The translations under genes and the position numbers were made by a program. 42,578 nucleotides of DNA from Clostridiales bacterium. GTDB taxonomy: Bacteria > Bacillota > Clostridia > Christensenellales > UBA1750. The notes under the pieces were generated by a model that made no database searches, was not told the DNA's origin, and was given only the letters and a program-made list of their open reading frames with translations. How positions within the stretch are numbered: the first letter of the stretch is position 1; every line of letters starts with the position of its first letter. The DNA lies in contig SVHB01000011.1 in assembly GCA_015056005.1 (NCBI GenBank), forward strand, positions 1-42,578, read 5' to 3'. Positions 1 through 7,386 of the stretch are shown here, in pieces.

Positions 1-72
1 CACAGAAGTTAAGCTCTTTAGCGCAGACGATACTTGGAGGCTTCCTCCCGGGAAAATATGTCGCCGCCGGAT
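1..72 (+). rRNA. rrf: 5S ribosomal RNA, 3' part (truncated by window start)
   Basis: The first ~70 bases carry the 5S signature CACAGAAGTTAAGCTCTTTA followed by the helix IV/V region and a closing GTCGCCGCCGGAT. The 5' part of the gene lies outside the window, so this is the end of an rRNA operon lying upstream. The exact 3' end is approximate; it is followed within ~10 bases by a strong terminator. Confidence 0.9.
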
Positions 73-81
73 CCCAATGAT

Positions 82-115
82 AACCCCGTATCAACTGATA
101 CGGGGTTGTTTTTTT
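82..115 (+). terminator. Intrinsic terminator of the rRNA operon
   Basis: Near-perfect inverted repeat AACCCCGTATC / GATACGGGGTT around a tiny loop, followed by a run of seven T (109-115). It directly follows the 5S gene. Confidence 0.9.
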
Positions 116-169
116 GTTGTTGAAGATTACCTGTAAGAAGTTTTATGCCTCTTTAGCGTTTTGTCTGGA

Positions 170-198
170 TTGTTTTTGGGATAAAAACAAGGTATAAT
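170..198 (+). promoter_or_regulatory. Predicted sigma-A promoter for the hydrolase/S51 pair
   Basis: -35 TTGTTT (170-175), 17-base spacer, perfect -10 TATAAT (193-198), about 30 bases ahead of the first start codon. Read by eye from consensus only. Confidence 0.6.
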
Positions 199-228
199 AG
201 ATAATAAGCTTCGATTGGTGTTGGCGAT

Positions 229-1023
229 ATGTTCACTGCGAAGGAAACGGTAATAAAAATAGGAAATACCTGCATGAACTGCATCACCTTTGGTTCGGGC
301 AGGAAGACATTGATAATGATACAGGGGCTGTCGACGCGGTCGATCAAAGGCTCTGCGCTGCAGCTTGCCATGATGTACCGGATATTTTCCAAGCAGTATA
401 AGGTCTATCTCTTTGACAGAAGAGAAAACATCAAAGAAAATATAACGATAAGGGACCTTGCCTTGGATATTGCAAAGGCCATGGACAGCTTTGGGATCAA
501 GCAGGCGGATATATTTGGCGTTTCTCAGGGTGGAATGATAGCGCAGGCGCTTGCCATCCAAAGACCCGACCTTGTAAATAGGCTTGTGCTTGCCGTAACT
601 GCTTCGAGGAGCAACGATACCTTGGTGCACGCTGTAAATAAATGGATCGATCTTGCCCGGGCGCAAAAATATGTTGAGCTAACCGAGGATATGGCCGAAA
701 AACTGTATTCCGAAAAATATCTCAGGAAATATCGGCCTTTGCTGCCGCTTCTGGCAAAATGGCAGACTCCGAAGGATCCCGAGAGGTTCATTGCGCTTGC
801 AAAATCGTGCCTTACCTACTGTGCATATAATGAGCTTGAGAAGATCAAATGTCCTGTGCTGGTGATCGGCGGCGGGCTTGATAAGGTCGTGGGCGCGGCC
901 GCTTCCCAAGAGATCGCCGCAAAGCTTGGCTGCAGGATCATCATGTATGATGACCTTGGGCATGCGGCCTACGAGGAAGCAAAGGATTTCAACAGAAAAG
1001 TGTACGATTTTTTGATTTCATAA
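229..1023 (+). CDS. Alpha/beta-fold hydrolase
   Basis: 264 residues, the usual size for a single-domain alpha/beta hydrolase. The nucleophile elbow is GVSQGG with Ser99; Asp218 in GGGLDKV and His245 in DLGHAAYEE complete the expected triad, and an HG-like loop (IQGLSTRS, ~31-38) sits where the oxyanion hole is expected. No signal peptide or membrane segment, so it is cytoplasmic. Substrate is unknown; close families include haloperoxidase-like and carboxylic-ester hydrolases. The start is the first ATG after the promoter at 170-198; its ribosome site is weak. The S51-type gene follows 16 bases downstream, so the two are probably cotranscribed. Confidence 0.85.
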   Translation: MFTAKETVIKIGNTCMNCITFGSGRKTLIMIQGLSTRSIKGSALQLAMMYRIFSKQYKVYLFDRRENIKENITIRDLALDIAKAMDSFGIKQADIFGVSQGGMIAQALAIQRPDLVNRLVLAVTASRSNDTLVHAVNKWIDLARAQKYVELTEDMAEKLYSEKYLRKYRPLLPLLAKWQTPKDPERFIALAKSCLTYCAYNELEKIKCPVLVIGGGLDKVVGAAASQEIAAKLGCRIIMYDDLGHAAYEEAKDFNRKVYDFLIS

Positions 1024-1039
1024 GACAGGAGTTTTTGAT

Positions 1040-1708
1040 ATGGGTCATAGATATAAAACTCATATTAATGCAATGCTGTTGGGGCTTTTCAGCGGATTTC
1101 CTGATCATCGCTTTCCTGAGACAATAGCAAAAAGGTTGAAGGAAGCCCTGAGCATTAGAAATAGCTTGGTGTTTGTCAGCGCATGGCCTGTGGATAGCAA
1201 AAGGAATGACGAGGACTCTGCGGGAATGTACGCCATGTTTTTGGAATACGGCATTGAGTTTGACAGCTTTTGTGTGATTGACAACAGAACAGACAAAAGT
1301 TCTGCGCTGCAGCTTATAGAAAATGCATCCTGCATTTTTCTTATGGGTGGAAACGCGACGCAGCAATATGAACTTATCTGCAGTAAGGGCATAAGGGATG
1401 CCATTCGCCAAAGCAGCGCAGTTATTTTGGGTGTGAGCGCAGGATCGACGAACATGGCAGAGCGCGCGCTGGATGTTTGGGAATCGGATATACCATACGA
1501 AGGACTCGGACTGACCGACATCACTGTAAAGGCGCATGTCAATCGGATCGATGACGAGCTGATCCACGAGCTTGCGCGGATATCATCTGATCATAATATT
1601 CAAATCCATGCCATGGCTGATGAGAGCGCCGTATTTATTGATAAAGATTGCTGTGAATTTATCGGAACGATCCGCTTGGTAAAAAACGGGCAGATATGCT
1701 CGCTTTGA
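1040..1708 (+). CDS. Peptidase S51 family protein (dipeptidase E / cyanophycinase-like)
   Basis: 222 residues. The glutamine-amidotransferase-like S51 fold is indicated by FLMGGN (100-105) and by the nucleophile elbow GVSAGS with Ser133; family members cleave Asp-X dipeptides or cyanophycin. No signal peptide. AGGAG at 1026-1030 sits 9 bases before the ATG. Odd point: the first nine residues, MGHRYKTHI, closely resemble the first nine of the next gene's PHP protein (MGYRYETHM), and the two N-terminal DNA stretches align codon by codon; the S51 fold proper appears to begin only around residue 11. Peptidase activity is inferred from family; the substrate is not known. Confidence 0.8.
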   Translation: MGHRYKTHINAMLLGLFSGFPDHRFPETIAKRLKEALSIRNSLVFVSAWPVDSKRNDEDSAGMYAMFLEYGIEFDSFCVIDNRTDKSSALQLIENASCIFLMGGNATQQYELICSKGIRDAIRQSSAVILGVSAGSTNMAERALDVWESDIPYEGLGLTDITVKAHVNRIDDELIHELARISSDHNIQIHAMADESAVFIDKDCCEFIGTIRLVKNGQICSL

Positions 1709-1762
1709 GTATAGATATGATAACAATTATGAATATAATTTTGAAATAGGGGGGAGCCGCTC

Positions 1763-2563
1763 ATGGGTTACAGATACGAAACTCACATGCACACTAACAA
1801 GGGCAGCAAATGCGGGAAGAGCAGCGGGCAAGAGCATGCGAGGTATTATAAGGAGCTTGGCTACGCGGGGATAATCGTGACCGACCATTTCTTCGGCGGC
1901 AATACCGCTGTGCCCAAAACTGGCAGCTGGAAGGAAAGGGTCGAGCAGTATTGCTCGGGCTTTGAGGAAGCGCTGGCAGAAGGTCAGAAGATCGGGCTGC
2001 AGGTGTTCTTCGGCATTGAGGAAAATTTCAAAGGCGACGAGTACCTGATTTACGGCATCGATAAAGAGTGGATGATCAAGCACCCCGAGATGGAAACTTG
2101 GACAAGGCGCGAGCAGTATAACGCCGTGCGCGCCGCAGGCGGCTGCGTTATCCAGGCGCATCCGTTCAGAATGCGTCCTTACATGGAAGGCGTGCATGTG
2201 GGAAACAGGTTTGCAGACGGCGTCGAGGTGCTCAACGGCGGCAACACCCCCGGGCAGGATGTGCTGGCATATAAGTACGCAAAGAAGCACGGGCTTTATA
2301 TGACTTCCGGTTCGGACAGGCACTTGAGCGTGCCCGGCGAAAACGATGTGCAGAAAAATTTCGGCATCGTCACCGAGGAAAAGCTCGGTTCCATACACGA
2401 CTATGTGAACCTTATCCTGAGCAAAAAGCAGGTCGGGCTCTACTTCCCCGAAGGAAGACTCGATGGCGAGGCTGACGAAGTATCGCTCAGGATAGCAAAC
2501 ATTCTGGACGAAAGCGAGAACGACGTTCCCATGGATTCAGAGACGCTCGCCCCCGTCAGATAA
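1763..2563 (+). CDS. PHP-domain metal-dependent phosphoesterase
   Basis: 266 residues. All PHP metal-site motifs are visible: H-x-H (His8, His10), Asp41-His42 in VTDHFF, Glu86 in FFGIEE, His133 in QAHPF, and Asp185/His187 in SGSDRH. Members hydrolyse phosphoesters (histidinol phosphate, nucleoside 3',5'-bisphosphates, DNA or RNA ends); which one applies cannot be read here. A strong GGGGGG ribosome site precedes the ATG by ~7 bases. The gene is 54 bases after the S51 gene and may share its transcript. Cytoplasmic; no extra domains. Confidence 0.85.
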   Translation: MGYRYETHMHTNKGSKCGKSSGQEHARYYKELGYAGIIVTDHFFGGNTAVPKTGSWKERVEQYCSGFEEALAEGQKIGLQVFFGIEENFKGDEYLIYGIDKEWMIKHPEMETWTRREQYNAVRAAGGCVIQAHPFRMRPYMEGVHVGNRFADGVEVLNGGNTPGQDVLAYKYAKKHGLYMTSGSDRHLSVPGENDVQKNFGIVTEEKLGSIHDYVNLILSKKQVGLYFPEGRLDGEADEVSLRIANILDESENDVPMDSETLAPVR

Positions 2564-2579
2564 AAATTGATGATCACTT

Positions 2580-2615
2580 CTGCGGCTCCTGCGCTTTTGC
2601 GGGGGCTGCAGTTTT
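2580..2615 (+). terminator. Weak intrinsic terminator after the PHP gene
   Basis: Imperfect GC-rich inverted repeat (CTGCGGCTCC...GGGGCTGCAG) followed by TTTTA, 17 bases after the stop codon. Imperfect pairing lowers confidence. Confidence 0.4.
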
Positions 2616-2686
2616 ATGAAATTTAACATCGTTATATTTTAACGCGGGCGGTTTTTGATCTGATAAAAATGAACCGTCGGCGGACA

Positions 2687-2724
2687 ATAAAAAAGCAGAG
2701 CGATTTGCTCTGACTGCATTTTTT
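2687..2724. terminator. Bidirectional intrinsic terminator
   Basis: CAGAGC (2696-2701) and GCTCTG (2707-2712) around GATTT, with an A run upstream (2687-2694) and six T downstream (2719-2724). It would stop PHP-operon transcripts coming from the left and minus-strand transcripts coming from the right. Confidence 0.7.
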
Positions 2725-2770
2725 ATGTAGAGCGCTCCTGCCGGCGCGTTTTTATATCCGGGTAAATGTT

Positions 2771-2947
2771 TAAAAAAGAAATGACCCTTGACTTCGGCTC
2801 TAAGTTTACTGCTTCAGTCAAGGGTCATTCCTCTTCGATCTTGTTATCTAACATCATATTGTTTACCTCTCTTTCATTTTATTACGCTCCCCTGATCCGT
2901 TGGAGCTTCATCAGGTTTTCTACCTGTACATTGGTATCACCCTTTCT
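2771..2947 (-). ncRNA. Predicted ~175-nt structured minus-strand RNA with tiny ORF (family not recognised)
   Basis: Bounded by a promoter (2954-2982) and a strong minus-strand terminator (13-bp arms 2817-2829 / 2780-2792, then TTCTTTTTT). Read on the minus strand, CCTGAT (2915-2910) pairs with ATCAGG (2896-2891) while the loop GCTCC (2906-2902) can pair with GGAGC (2890-2886), an H-type pseudoknot. An upstream hairpin CAGGT/ACCTG (2926-2922 with 2916-2912) uses the same CCTG bases, so the two folds exclude each other. The pseudoknot covers a GGGGAG ribosome-site-like stretch. No downstream minus gene exists, so it is a free RNA or an orphan leader. No match to a riboswitch class I can recall. 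Confidence 0.5.
2825..2857 (-). CDS. Possible 10-residue peptide ORF in the minus-strand RNA
   Basis: ATG ATG followed by eight codons (MMLDNKIEEE) and TGA, with AGAGAGG about 7 bases upstream. The stop codon lies inside the 5' arm of the terminator hairpin, as in translated leader peptides. It could equally be chance; no homologue is known to me. Confidence 0.25.
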   Translation of the reverse strand: MMLDNKIEEE

Positions 2948-2953
2948 GACTAT

Positions 2954-2982
2954 AATATAGCATAGGGGGTGGGTATTTGCAA
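2954..2982 (-). promoter_or_regulatory. Predicted minus-strand promoter of the structured RNA
   Basis: On the minus strand: -35 TTGCAA (2982-2977), 17-base spacer, -10 TATATT (2959-2954). Confidence 0.55.
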
Positions 2983-3057
2983 GTCGGAAATACTTACAAA
3001 GTTAATATTTACATATTGTGCACATGGGAGAATTTAAATAGTTACAGCAAATAAGTA

Positions 3058-3087
3058 TTGCAAGCGGTTCTTTATCTGTGTTATACT
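3058..3087 (+). promoter_or_regulatory. Predicted promoter P1 upstream of the MATE gene
   Basis: -35 TTGCAA (3058-3063), 18-base spacer, -10 TATACT (3082-3087). A short GC hairpin with a T-rich tail follows ~10 bases later. Confidence 0.5.
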
Positions 3088-3097
3088 AAATCTGTTG

Positions 3098-3126
3098 GGG
3101 CGCTCAAAAACGCCCTGTTTTTGTTT
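3098..3126 (+). terminator. Short terminator-like hairpin after promoter P1
   Basis: GGGCG (3098-3102) and CGCCC (3111-3115) with loop CTCAAAAA, then TGTTTTTGTTTT. The stem is only 5 bp, so termination may be partial. Confidence 0.45.
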
Positions 3127-3134
3127 TGCAAAAC

Positions 3135-3163
3135 TTGACATTTTTATATTTACATGGTATTCT
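3135..3163 (+). promoter_or_regulatory. Predicted promoter P2 upstream of the MATE gene
   Basis: Perfect -35 TTGACA (3135-3140), 17-base spacer, -10 TATTCT (3158-3163). The transcript would start near 3170 and meet a strong hairpin within ~20 bases. Confidence 0.6.
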
Positions 3164-3186
3164 TTTTTTCAGAAGCTGGATGCATT

Positions 3187-3224
3187 ACGTGCTGCCGAAT
3201 CGAAGGGCAGCACGTATTTTTTTT
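3187..3224 (+). terminator. Strong terminator/attenuator hairpin just before the MATE gene
   Basis: Perfect 10-bp stem ACGTGCTGCC (3187-3196) / GGCAGCACGT (3206-3215), then A and eight T (3217-3224). It lies between promoter P2 and the ribosome site of the exporter, so full-length expression requires readthrough or refolding. Confidence 0.75.
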
Positions 3225-3242
3225 GAAAGTGAGGTAAAAAGT

Positions 3243-4607
3243 TTGTCGCAGAAAAAATTGGTGCGCGATCTGACGGTCGGGAATCTGACGCCTGTTTTGC
3301 TGAAGTTTGCCATCCCCGTGATGCTGTCAAACCTTCTCCAGACGGCATATAATATGGCGGATATGGTGATCGTGGGCAAATATGTCAGCAGCGCGGGTCT
3401 TTCCGCAGTGTCGGTGGGCGGCGATGTTATGCATTTTTATATGTTTCTGGGCATGGGCTTTGCCACCGCGGGTCAGATCATGATAGCGCAGTATGTCGGC
3501 GCAGGGAAGCGGTCCTCGCTCAACGAGGTCATCGGCACGCTCTTTACCTTCGTTTTGCTTTTGTCGGCGACTCTTGGAATGATAGGCGCGCTCACCGCGG
3601 GCAAAATGCTCGATCTTCTGAACGCTCCCCCCGAATCCAGGGCAGGCGCGCTTGCCTACACCACCTGCTGCTGTGTCGGCATGGTCTTTATGTTTGGCTA
3701 TAACACGCTTTCTGCGGTGCTTCGCGGTATGGGCGACAGCCGCCACCCGATGTTCTTCATCGGCTTTGCCGCTATGCTCAATATCGTGCTCGACCTTGTG
3801 TTCATAGCAGGCCTTGGCCTTGAGGCCTTCGGCGCGGCGCTGGGCACCGTTATGAGCCAGGGCGTCTCCTTCATTTTGTGCTTGTCTTACCTTTATAAAA
3901 ACCGCGAGGATTTCGGCTTTGACTTTAAGCTCAGGAGCTTCAGGCTTTCCAAAACTCCGCTGAAAACCCTGGTCAAGCTGGGCATACCGATCGCCATCCA
4001 GTCCAGCGCGGGCAGTATTTCGACCCTGTTTGTTTCATCCTTTGTAAATCCCTACGGCGTGGTCACCTCTGCCGTTTCCGGCATCGGCGCAAAGCTCAAC
4101 TCCATCGCGCTCATAGTTGCAAACGCAATGAACGTATCGGGCGCTGCCGTTATCGGTCAGAATTTCGGCGCGGGCAGGCTCGACAGGGTCAAGGGCGTGG
4201 TGTACAGGGTGTTCTTAATTGACTTCTGCTTCGTAAGCCTGCTCAGCATCGCGATTTTGAGCTTCCCCAAGCAGATATTCGGAATTTTCGATTCAAGCGC
4301 GGAAATACTTGCCATGGCCCCTCTCTATGCGCCCGTTGCGGCCATATCGTTTATGGGTTTTGCCTTCCGCTCCCCCAGCCTTGCGCTGATAAACGGTCTT
4401 GGCCATTCCAAGATCAATTTCCTCATGGGCATCATCGAGGGCTTTGTACTCAGGATCGGCTTGACCCTGCTTCTGGGCGTGGTGCTCGACCTTGGCGTTC
4501 AGGGCTTCTGGTACGGTTCCGTTATCGCAAGCTACGGCTACGGCCTTGTGGTGTTCCCCTATTTCTTCAGCGGAAAATGGAAAAACAAAAAATCGGTTGC
4601 GGCGTGA
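3243..4607 (+). CDS. MATE family multidrug/toxin efflux transporter
   Basis: 454 residues from the chosen start, the normal MATE length (12 membrane segments in two six-helix bundles). Typical N-terminal family sequence LLKFAIPVMLSNLLQTAYNM is followed by NMADMVIVG and, in the second half, IAIQSSAGSISTLFVSSFVN. It is an inner-membrane Na+- or H+-driven exporter of cationic drugs or metabolites; the cargo is not readable. A longer open frame from 3126 runs through the terminator hairpin at 3187-3224, so I chose TTG 3243, which has GTGAGGT 7 bases upstream. The leader suggests attenuation control. Confidence 0.85.
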   Translation: MSQKKLVRDLTVGNLTPVLLKFAIPVMLSNLLQTAYNMADMVIVGKYVSSAGLSAVSVGGDVMHFYMFLGMGFATAGQIMIAQYVGAGKRSSLNEVIGTLFTFVLLLSATLGMIGALTAGKMLDLLNAPPESRAGALAYTTCCCVGMVFMFGYNTLSAVLRGMGDSRHPMFFIGFAAMLNIVLDLVFIAGLGLEAFGAALGTVMSQGVSFILCLSYLYKNREDFGFDFKLRSFRLSKTPLKTLVKLGIPIAIQSSAGSISTLFVSSFVNPYGVVTSAVSGIGAKLNSIALIVANAMNVSGAAVIGQNFGAGRLDRVKGVVYRVFLIDFCFVSLLSIAILSFPKQIFGIFDSSAEILAMAPLYAPVAAISFMGFAFRSPSLALINGLGHSKINFLMGIIEGFVLRIGLTLLLGVVLDLGVQGFWYGSVIASYGYGLVVFPYFFSGKWKNKKSVAA

Positions 4608-4634
4608 TCGGGATATTATATGCCTGCAAAATGA

Positions 4635-4669
4635 AACGCGGTCAGTATCTTTCTTTTACTGACCGCGTT
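4635..4669. terminator. Bidirectional terminator between convergent genes
   Basis: Perfect 13-bp stem AACGCGGTCAGTA (4635-4647) / TACTGACCGCGTT (4657-4669) between the convergent MATE and hydrolase genes. The T tracts are short on both sides. Confidence 0.7.
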
Positions 4670-4682
4670 GTTTATGCCTTTA

Positions 4683-5471
4683 TCAGAGCCTTGCGAATTC
4701 TAAAAGATACGCTGTTGCCTGCTTATCCTGCTCTTTCGTGAATCGATGTCCCGCTTTTTCGATCCCGTAAAGCGCCGCTTTCTCCTTGGAATAAGCATTC
4801 AATGCTCTAAACGAATAATCGATGTTCACGAGGGTATCGTCTGTACCGTGGACTATGAGCACATTGCCGCCGAAGCCCAAGATCTCCTTATACGGATCCA
4901 TATCGATCACATCCTGAACATAACAGCGCCCCAGCGTCATCGGACCGCATTGAATAATATCCGGAATATCGTTTGGATCGAATTTTGCAAACATCATCTG
5001 TCCGCGGCGCGCATCATCGGGAATGCAGAACGCAGGGAAGAAAAGCGCCAGCTTTTTGATCTCATCGCCCAGTTTTGCCGCCGCCAACGCGGAAACGAAA
5101 CCGCCTTGGCTGCAGCCCATGAGCAGTATATTTGTTTCGTCGGTGTGTGGCAGAGATTTTGCATATTGTATGACTGCCAATAGATCCTCTGTTTCTGTCA
5201 GAACAGACATATCCGTAGTATTGCCGTCGCTCTTACCAAGCATGACGCATCCGCCGCAAAAATCAAAGCAGAACGCTGCGTAGCCCAGCTCGGCCAGAGC
5301 GATCGCATAATGCTTGACCGTATCCCTGTTGGCCATAAAGCCGTGGCTTACTATAGCTATGGGAAGTGCGTTTCCCTGTTTCCTGTATTCAAGCCCTCTC
5401 ACCGTAAGGTCGCCGCGCTTGCAGGAAAACTCACTTTTGATCAAATCGATATCTTTGCTTTTGAACAGCAT
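4683..5471 (-). CDS. Alpha/beta hydrolase, serine-aminopeptidase/acyl-esterase type
   Basis: 262 residues, cytoplasmic. HGF oxyanion motif at 43-45 (VSHGFMANRD), nucleophile elbow GCSQGG with Ser121, Asp212 in VHGTDD, and His242 in KAGHRFT. The family cleaves esters or small acylated compounds. AGGAGAGG precedes the ATG by ~7 bases, and the gene starts 12 bases after the stop of the GH36-like glycosidase, so the two form an operon. That suggests removal of an acyl group from a galactoside or other glycan, which is inference from position. Confidence 0.8.
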   Translation of the reverse strand: MLFKSKDIDLIKSEFSCKRGDLTVRGLEYRKQGNALPIAIVSHGFMANRDTVKHYAIALAELGYAAFCFDFCGGCVMLGKSDGNTTDMSVLTETEDLLAVIQYAKSLPHTDETNILLMGCSQGGFVSALAAAKLGDEIKKLALFFPAFCIPDDARRGQMMFAKFDPNDIPDIIQCGPMTLGRCYVQDVIDMDPYKEILGFGGNVLIVHGTDDTLVNIDYSFRALNAYSKEKAALYGIEKAGHRFTKEQDKQATAYLLEFARL

Positions 5472-5483
5472 AATAAACCTCTC

Positions 5484-7193
5484 CTAATTTGCCGGCTTTA
5501 TGAACAGGCTCCTCGCGCCGTGGGGCGGGAGGGTAAGGGTGATCGTGTCGGTAAATTCTGCGATATATTCGTCGGTAAAGAAATCGTATGCGGATTTTTT
5601 GCCGGGAATATTTGCGGAAACTTCCCTTTCTTCCCCGCTCCAGTTGAAAAGGCAGATGAACGGCTTTTCTTTGAACCTGCCGACTGTGAAATCGTCGCTG
5701 TCAAAGAACGCCGCCTCGCCCATGTTATCGGTGAGCCGCTTTAGGATATCCACGGATTTTTCCGAAATGCTGTCAAGAAGATCGCCCGAGAGTATCATGC
5801 CGCCGCAGCAAAGCGCGAACGCCTTGTGGAATTCAAACTCGGCATCGGTGAGAGTGCATTCTCTTACCCTGCCGTTTGACCTTGTGATGTCTATCCTTTC
5901 CAGCACAACGCAGTCGGGATCGTTTATCCAAAGGTTTTGGTGCTGCCAGTTGCGGTAAAAAAGCTCGCGCGCGTTTCCCGAGACCAGCTTCCACTGCCTT
6001 AAGATATCGTTGGTGACCCTCTGACCGTGGCAAAGCCCCAAGGTGGGCCAGAAGGGGGAGTTGCAGGCAAGGATGAAGCTGTCTTCGCCCGCTTCCTCGA
6101 TCATCGCCCGCATGCCCGCTCTGTAGCTTTCAACCGCGGACATGTTCTTGTCATACCGTTCTCCCACGGGCAGAGCGCCGTAGGCGAGGAAATCGAGCTT
6201 GAAATACCTGAGGCCGCAGTCGTCCCTCATCCAGCGGATGATCTTTCTGAGATATTCAACCGCGCCCGGATGGCTGCCGTCGAGTATGTACCAGTTGGGA
6301 TTGTGGGAATAATCGCTCGTGGGCTTTCCGTTTTCCTGCACCATCCATTCGGGGTGATTTTTGGCAAGCTCGCTGTCCTTGTGAACGATAAAGGGCGCAA
6401 GGTAGCCGCCCGCAAGCACGCCTTTATCGCGTATCTTTTGGCATATGGCGGGCAGATCGTCTGAGAACCTCGGGGTCATCCAGTCGCCGTCCATGGTGTT
6501 GGTGCCCGCGTCGACCTGTATCATTTGGAGGAAAGGCGCGTTTTTCGCCATCGCTTCGGCGTTGTCGTAAAGCGCCTGAGGAGTGACCTTGCCCATGCAG
6601 TAATACGAGCACCAGCCAACGGGGATGCTTTCCCATTTCATTTTAGGATGATGCTTGGCGATGGCGTCGGAGAGCTTTAGCATAACTTCGTTTTTTTCGC
6701 CCTCAAAAACCTCGAAGGCTTCAAGCGGAACGGACTGCCCGGGAAGAAGCGTGCGCCCCTCGGTATCCAGCACTGCCTCCATATAGCCTTCCTTTATCCT
6801 GAATTTGCCCATAAAATGCTCGCAGGAGGTGAAGGCATAAAGGCGGCTCAGGTTTTCCATGTCGTAGCGCAGAAGGTAATAAACGGTATCAAGCCCATCA
6901 GCGTTTACATCCTTGGGTAAATGATAGAAGGAAGCGTCATCGCCGTACGCGCCGACGGTCTCAAAGAAGCCGTTTTTGTTGGTGTACTGGGTCAGCATGT
7001 GATAGCCTTCGCCGTAGAAGGTGCAGCCACCGGGAACTCCGGGGTCGCCTTCAAGATACACGACTTCCTTTACCGTGATCGGTTTATCGGATATGTTTTT
7101 GAGCCTGTTATCCAGGATCGATAAAAGGCCTTGGTCGATCCTGTTTCCGTCCATGCCCCTTGCAAAGGGAATAAAGCAGAGGTTTTTTATCAT
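5484..7193 (-). CDS. Alpha-galactosidase-like glycoside hydrolase (GH36 / clan GH-D)
   Basis: 569 residues. The TIM-barrel core carries PVGWCSYYCMG (191-201), QVDAG (226-230) and the nucleophile motif YFKLDF with Asp334; Asp396 in RVTNDILRQW is the likely acid/base. A short beta-sandwich follows at the C-terminus (ICLFNWSGEEREV). It lacks a signal peptide, so it would act on imported oligosaccharides. It is shorter than many GH36 enzymes (~700 residues), with a reduced N-terminal domain, so specificity for alpha-galactosides is probable but not certain. CAGGAGG sits 8 bases before the ATG. It is cotranscribed with the downstream esterase-like hydrolase. Confidence 0.8.
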   Translation of the reverse strand: MIKNLCFIPFARGMDGNRIDQGLLSILDNRLKNISDKPITVKEVVYLEGDPGVPGGCTFYGEGYHMLTQYTNKNGFFETVGAYGDDASFYHLPKDVNADGLDTVYYLLRYDMENLSRLYAFTSCEHFMGKFRIKEGYMEAVLDTEGRTLLPGQSVPLEAFEVFEGEKNEVMLKLSDAIAKHHPKMKWESIPVGWCSYYCMGKVTPQALYDNAEAMAKNAPFLQMIQVDAGTNTMDGDWMTPRFSDDLPAICQKIRDKGVLAGGYLAPFIVHKDSELAKNHPEWMVQENGKPTSDYSHNPNWYILDGSHPGAVEYLRKIIRWMRDDCGLRYFKLDFLAYGALPVGERYDKNMSAVESYRAGMRAMIEEAGEDSFILACNSPFWPTLGLCHGQRVTNDILRQWKLVSGNARELFYRNWQHQNLWINDPDCVVLERIDITRSNGRVRECTLTDAEFEFHKAFALCCGGMILSGDLLDSISEKSVDILKRLTDNMGEAAFFDSDDFTVGRFKEKPFICLFNWSGEEREVSANIPGKKSAYDFFTDEYIAEFTDTITLTLPPHGARSLFIKPAN

Positions 7194-7294
7194 ACGATCG
7201 CCTCCTGTGTTAAAGACTGTTCATTTTTGTTTCATATTATAGATTATACACAAAAGAGTTGCTTATTTAAAGCAGAAAATCTTGCATACACCCC

Positions 7295-7323
7295 TTGAAA
7301 TGAATAAACGCATATGTTATAAT
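7295..7323 (+). promoter_or_regulatory. Predicted promoter of rpsF-ssb-rpsR
   Basis: -35 TTGAAA (7295-7300), 17-base spacer, perfect -10 TATAAT (7318-7323). Gives a ~57-nt leader. Confidence 0.75.
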
Positions 7324-7342
7324 AATTTGTAGCGCATTCCTT

Positions 7343-7360
7343 GCTCCGTAAATTCGGAGC
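7343..7360 (+). promoter_or_regulatory. rpsF leader hairpin, possible S6:S18 feedback site
   Basis: GCTCCG / CGGAGC stem with loop TAAATT in the short rpsF leader. Many bacterial rpsF leaders carry a hairpin with a CCG element bound by the S6:S18 complex for feedback. Position and CCG content fit, but the full motif was not verified. Confidence 0.35.
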
Positions 7361-7386
7361 CTAATGTCCATGAGGAGGTGAATGTA

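Larger units (their letters stand above)
2564..3242. other. Gene-free regulatory stretch
   Basis: No credible plus-strand protein gene. It holds the PHP-gene terminator, a bidirectional terminator (2687-2724), a predicted minus-strand short transcript with its own promoter and terminator (2771-2982), and two plus-strand promoter plus short-hairpin modules (3058-3126 and 3135-3224) in front of the MATE gene. Confidence 0.7.

Noticed and set aside
2886..2915. Hammerhead-like CTGATGA on the minus strand
   Set aside because: The GAAA strand and a cleavage-site helix expected after stem II are missing; the bases are better explained by a pseudoknot.
2766..2960. 64-residue plus-strand frame
   Set aside because: It lies across the minus-strand RNA and its terminator, with no ribosome site and a low-complexity hydrophobic product.
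3126..3242. N-terminal extension of the MATE protein
   Set aside because: It crosses a strong terminator and promoter P2; TTG 3243 has the ribosome site and the normal family start.
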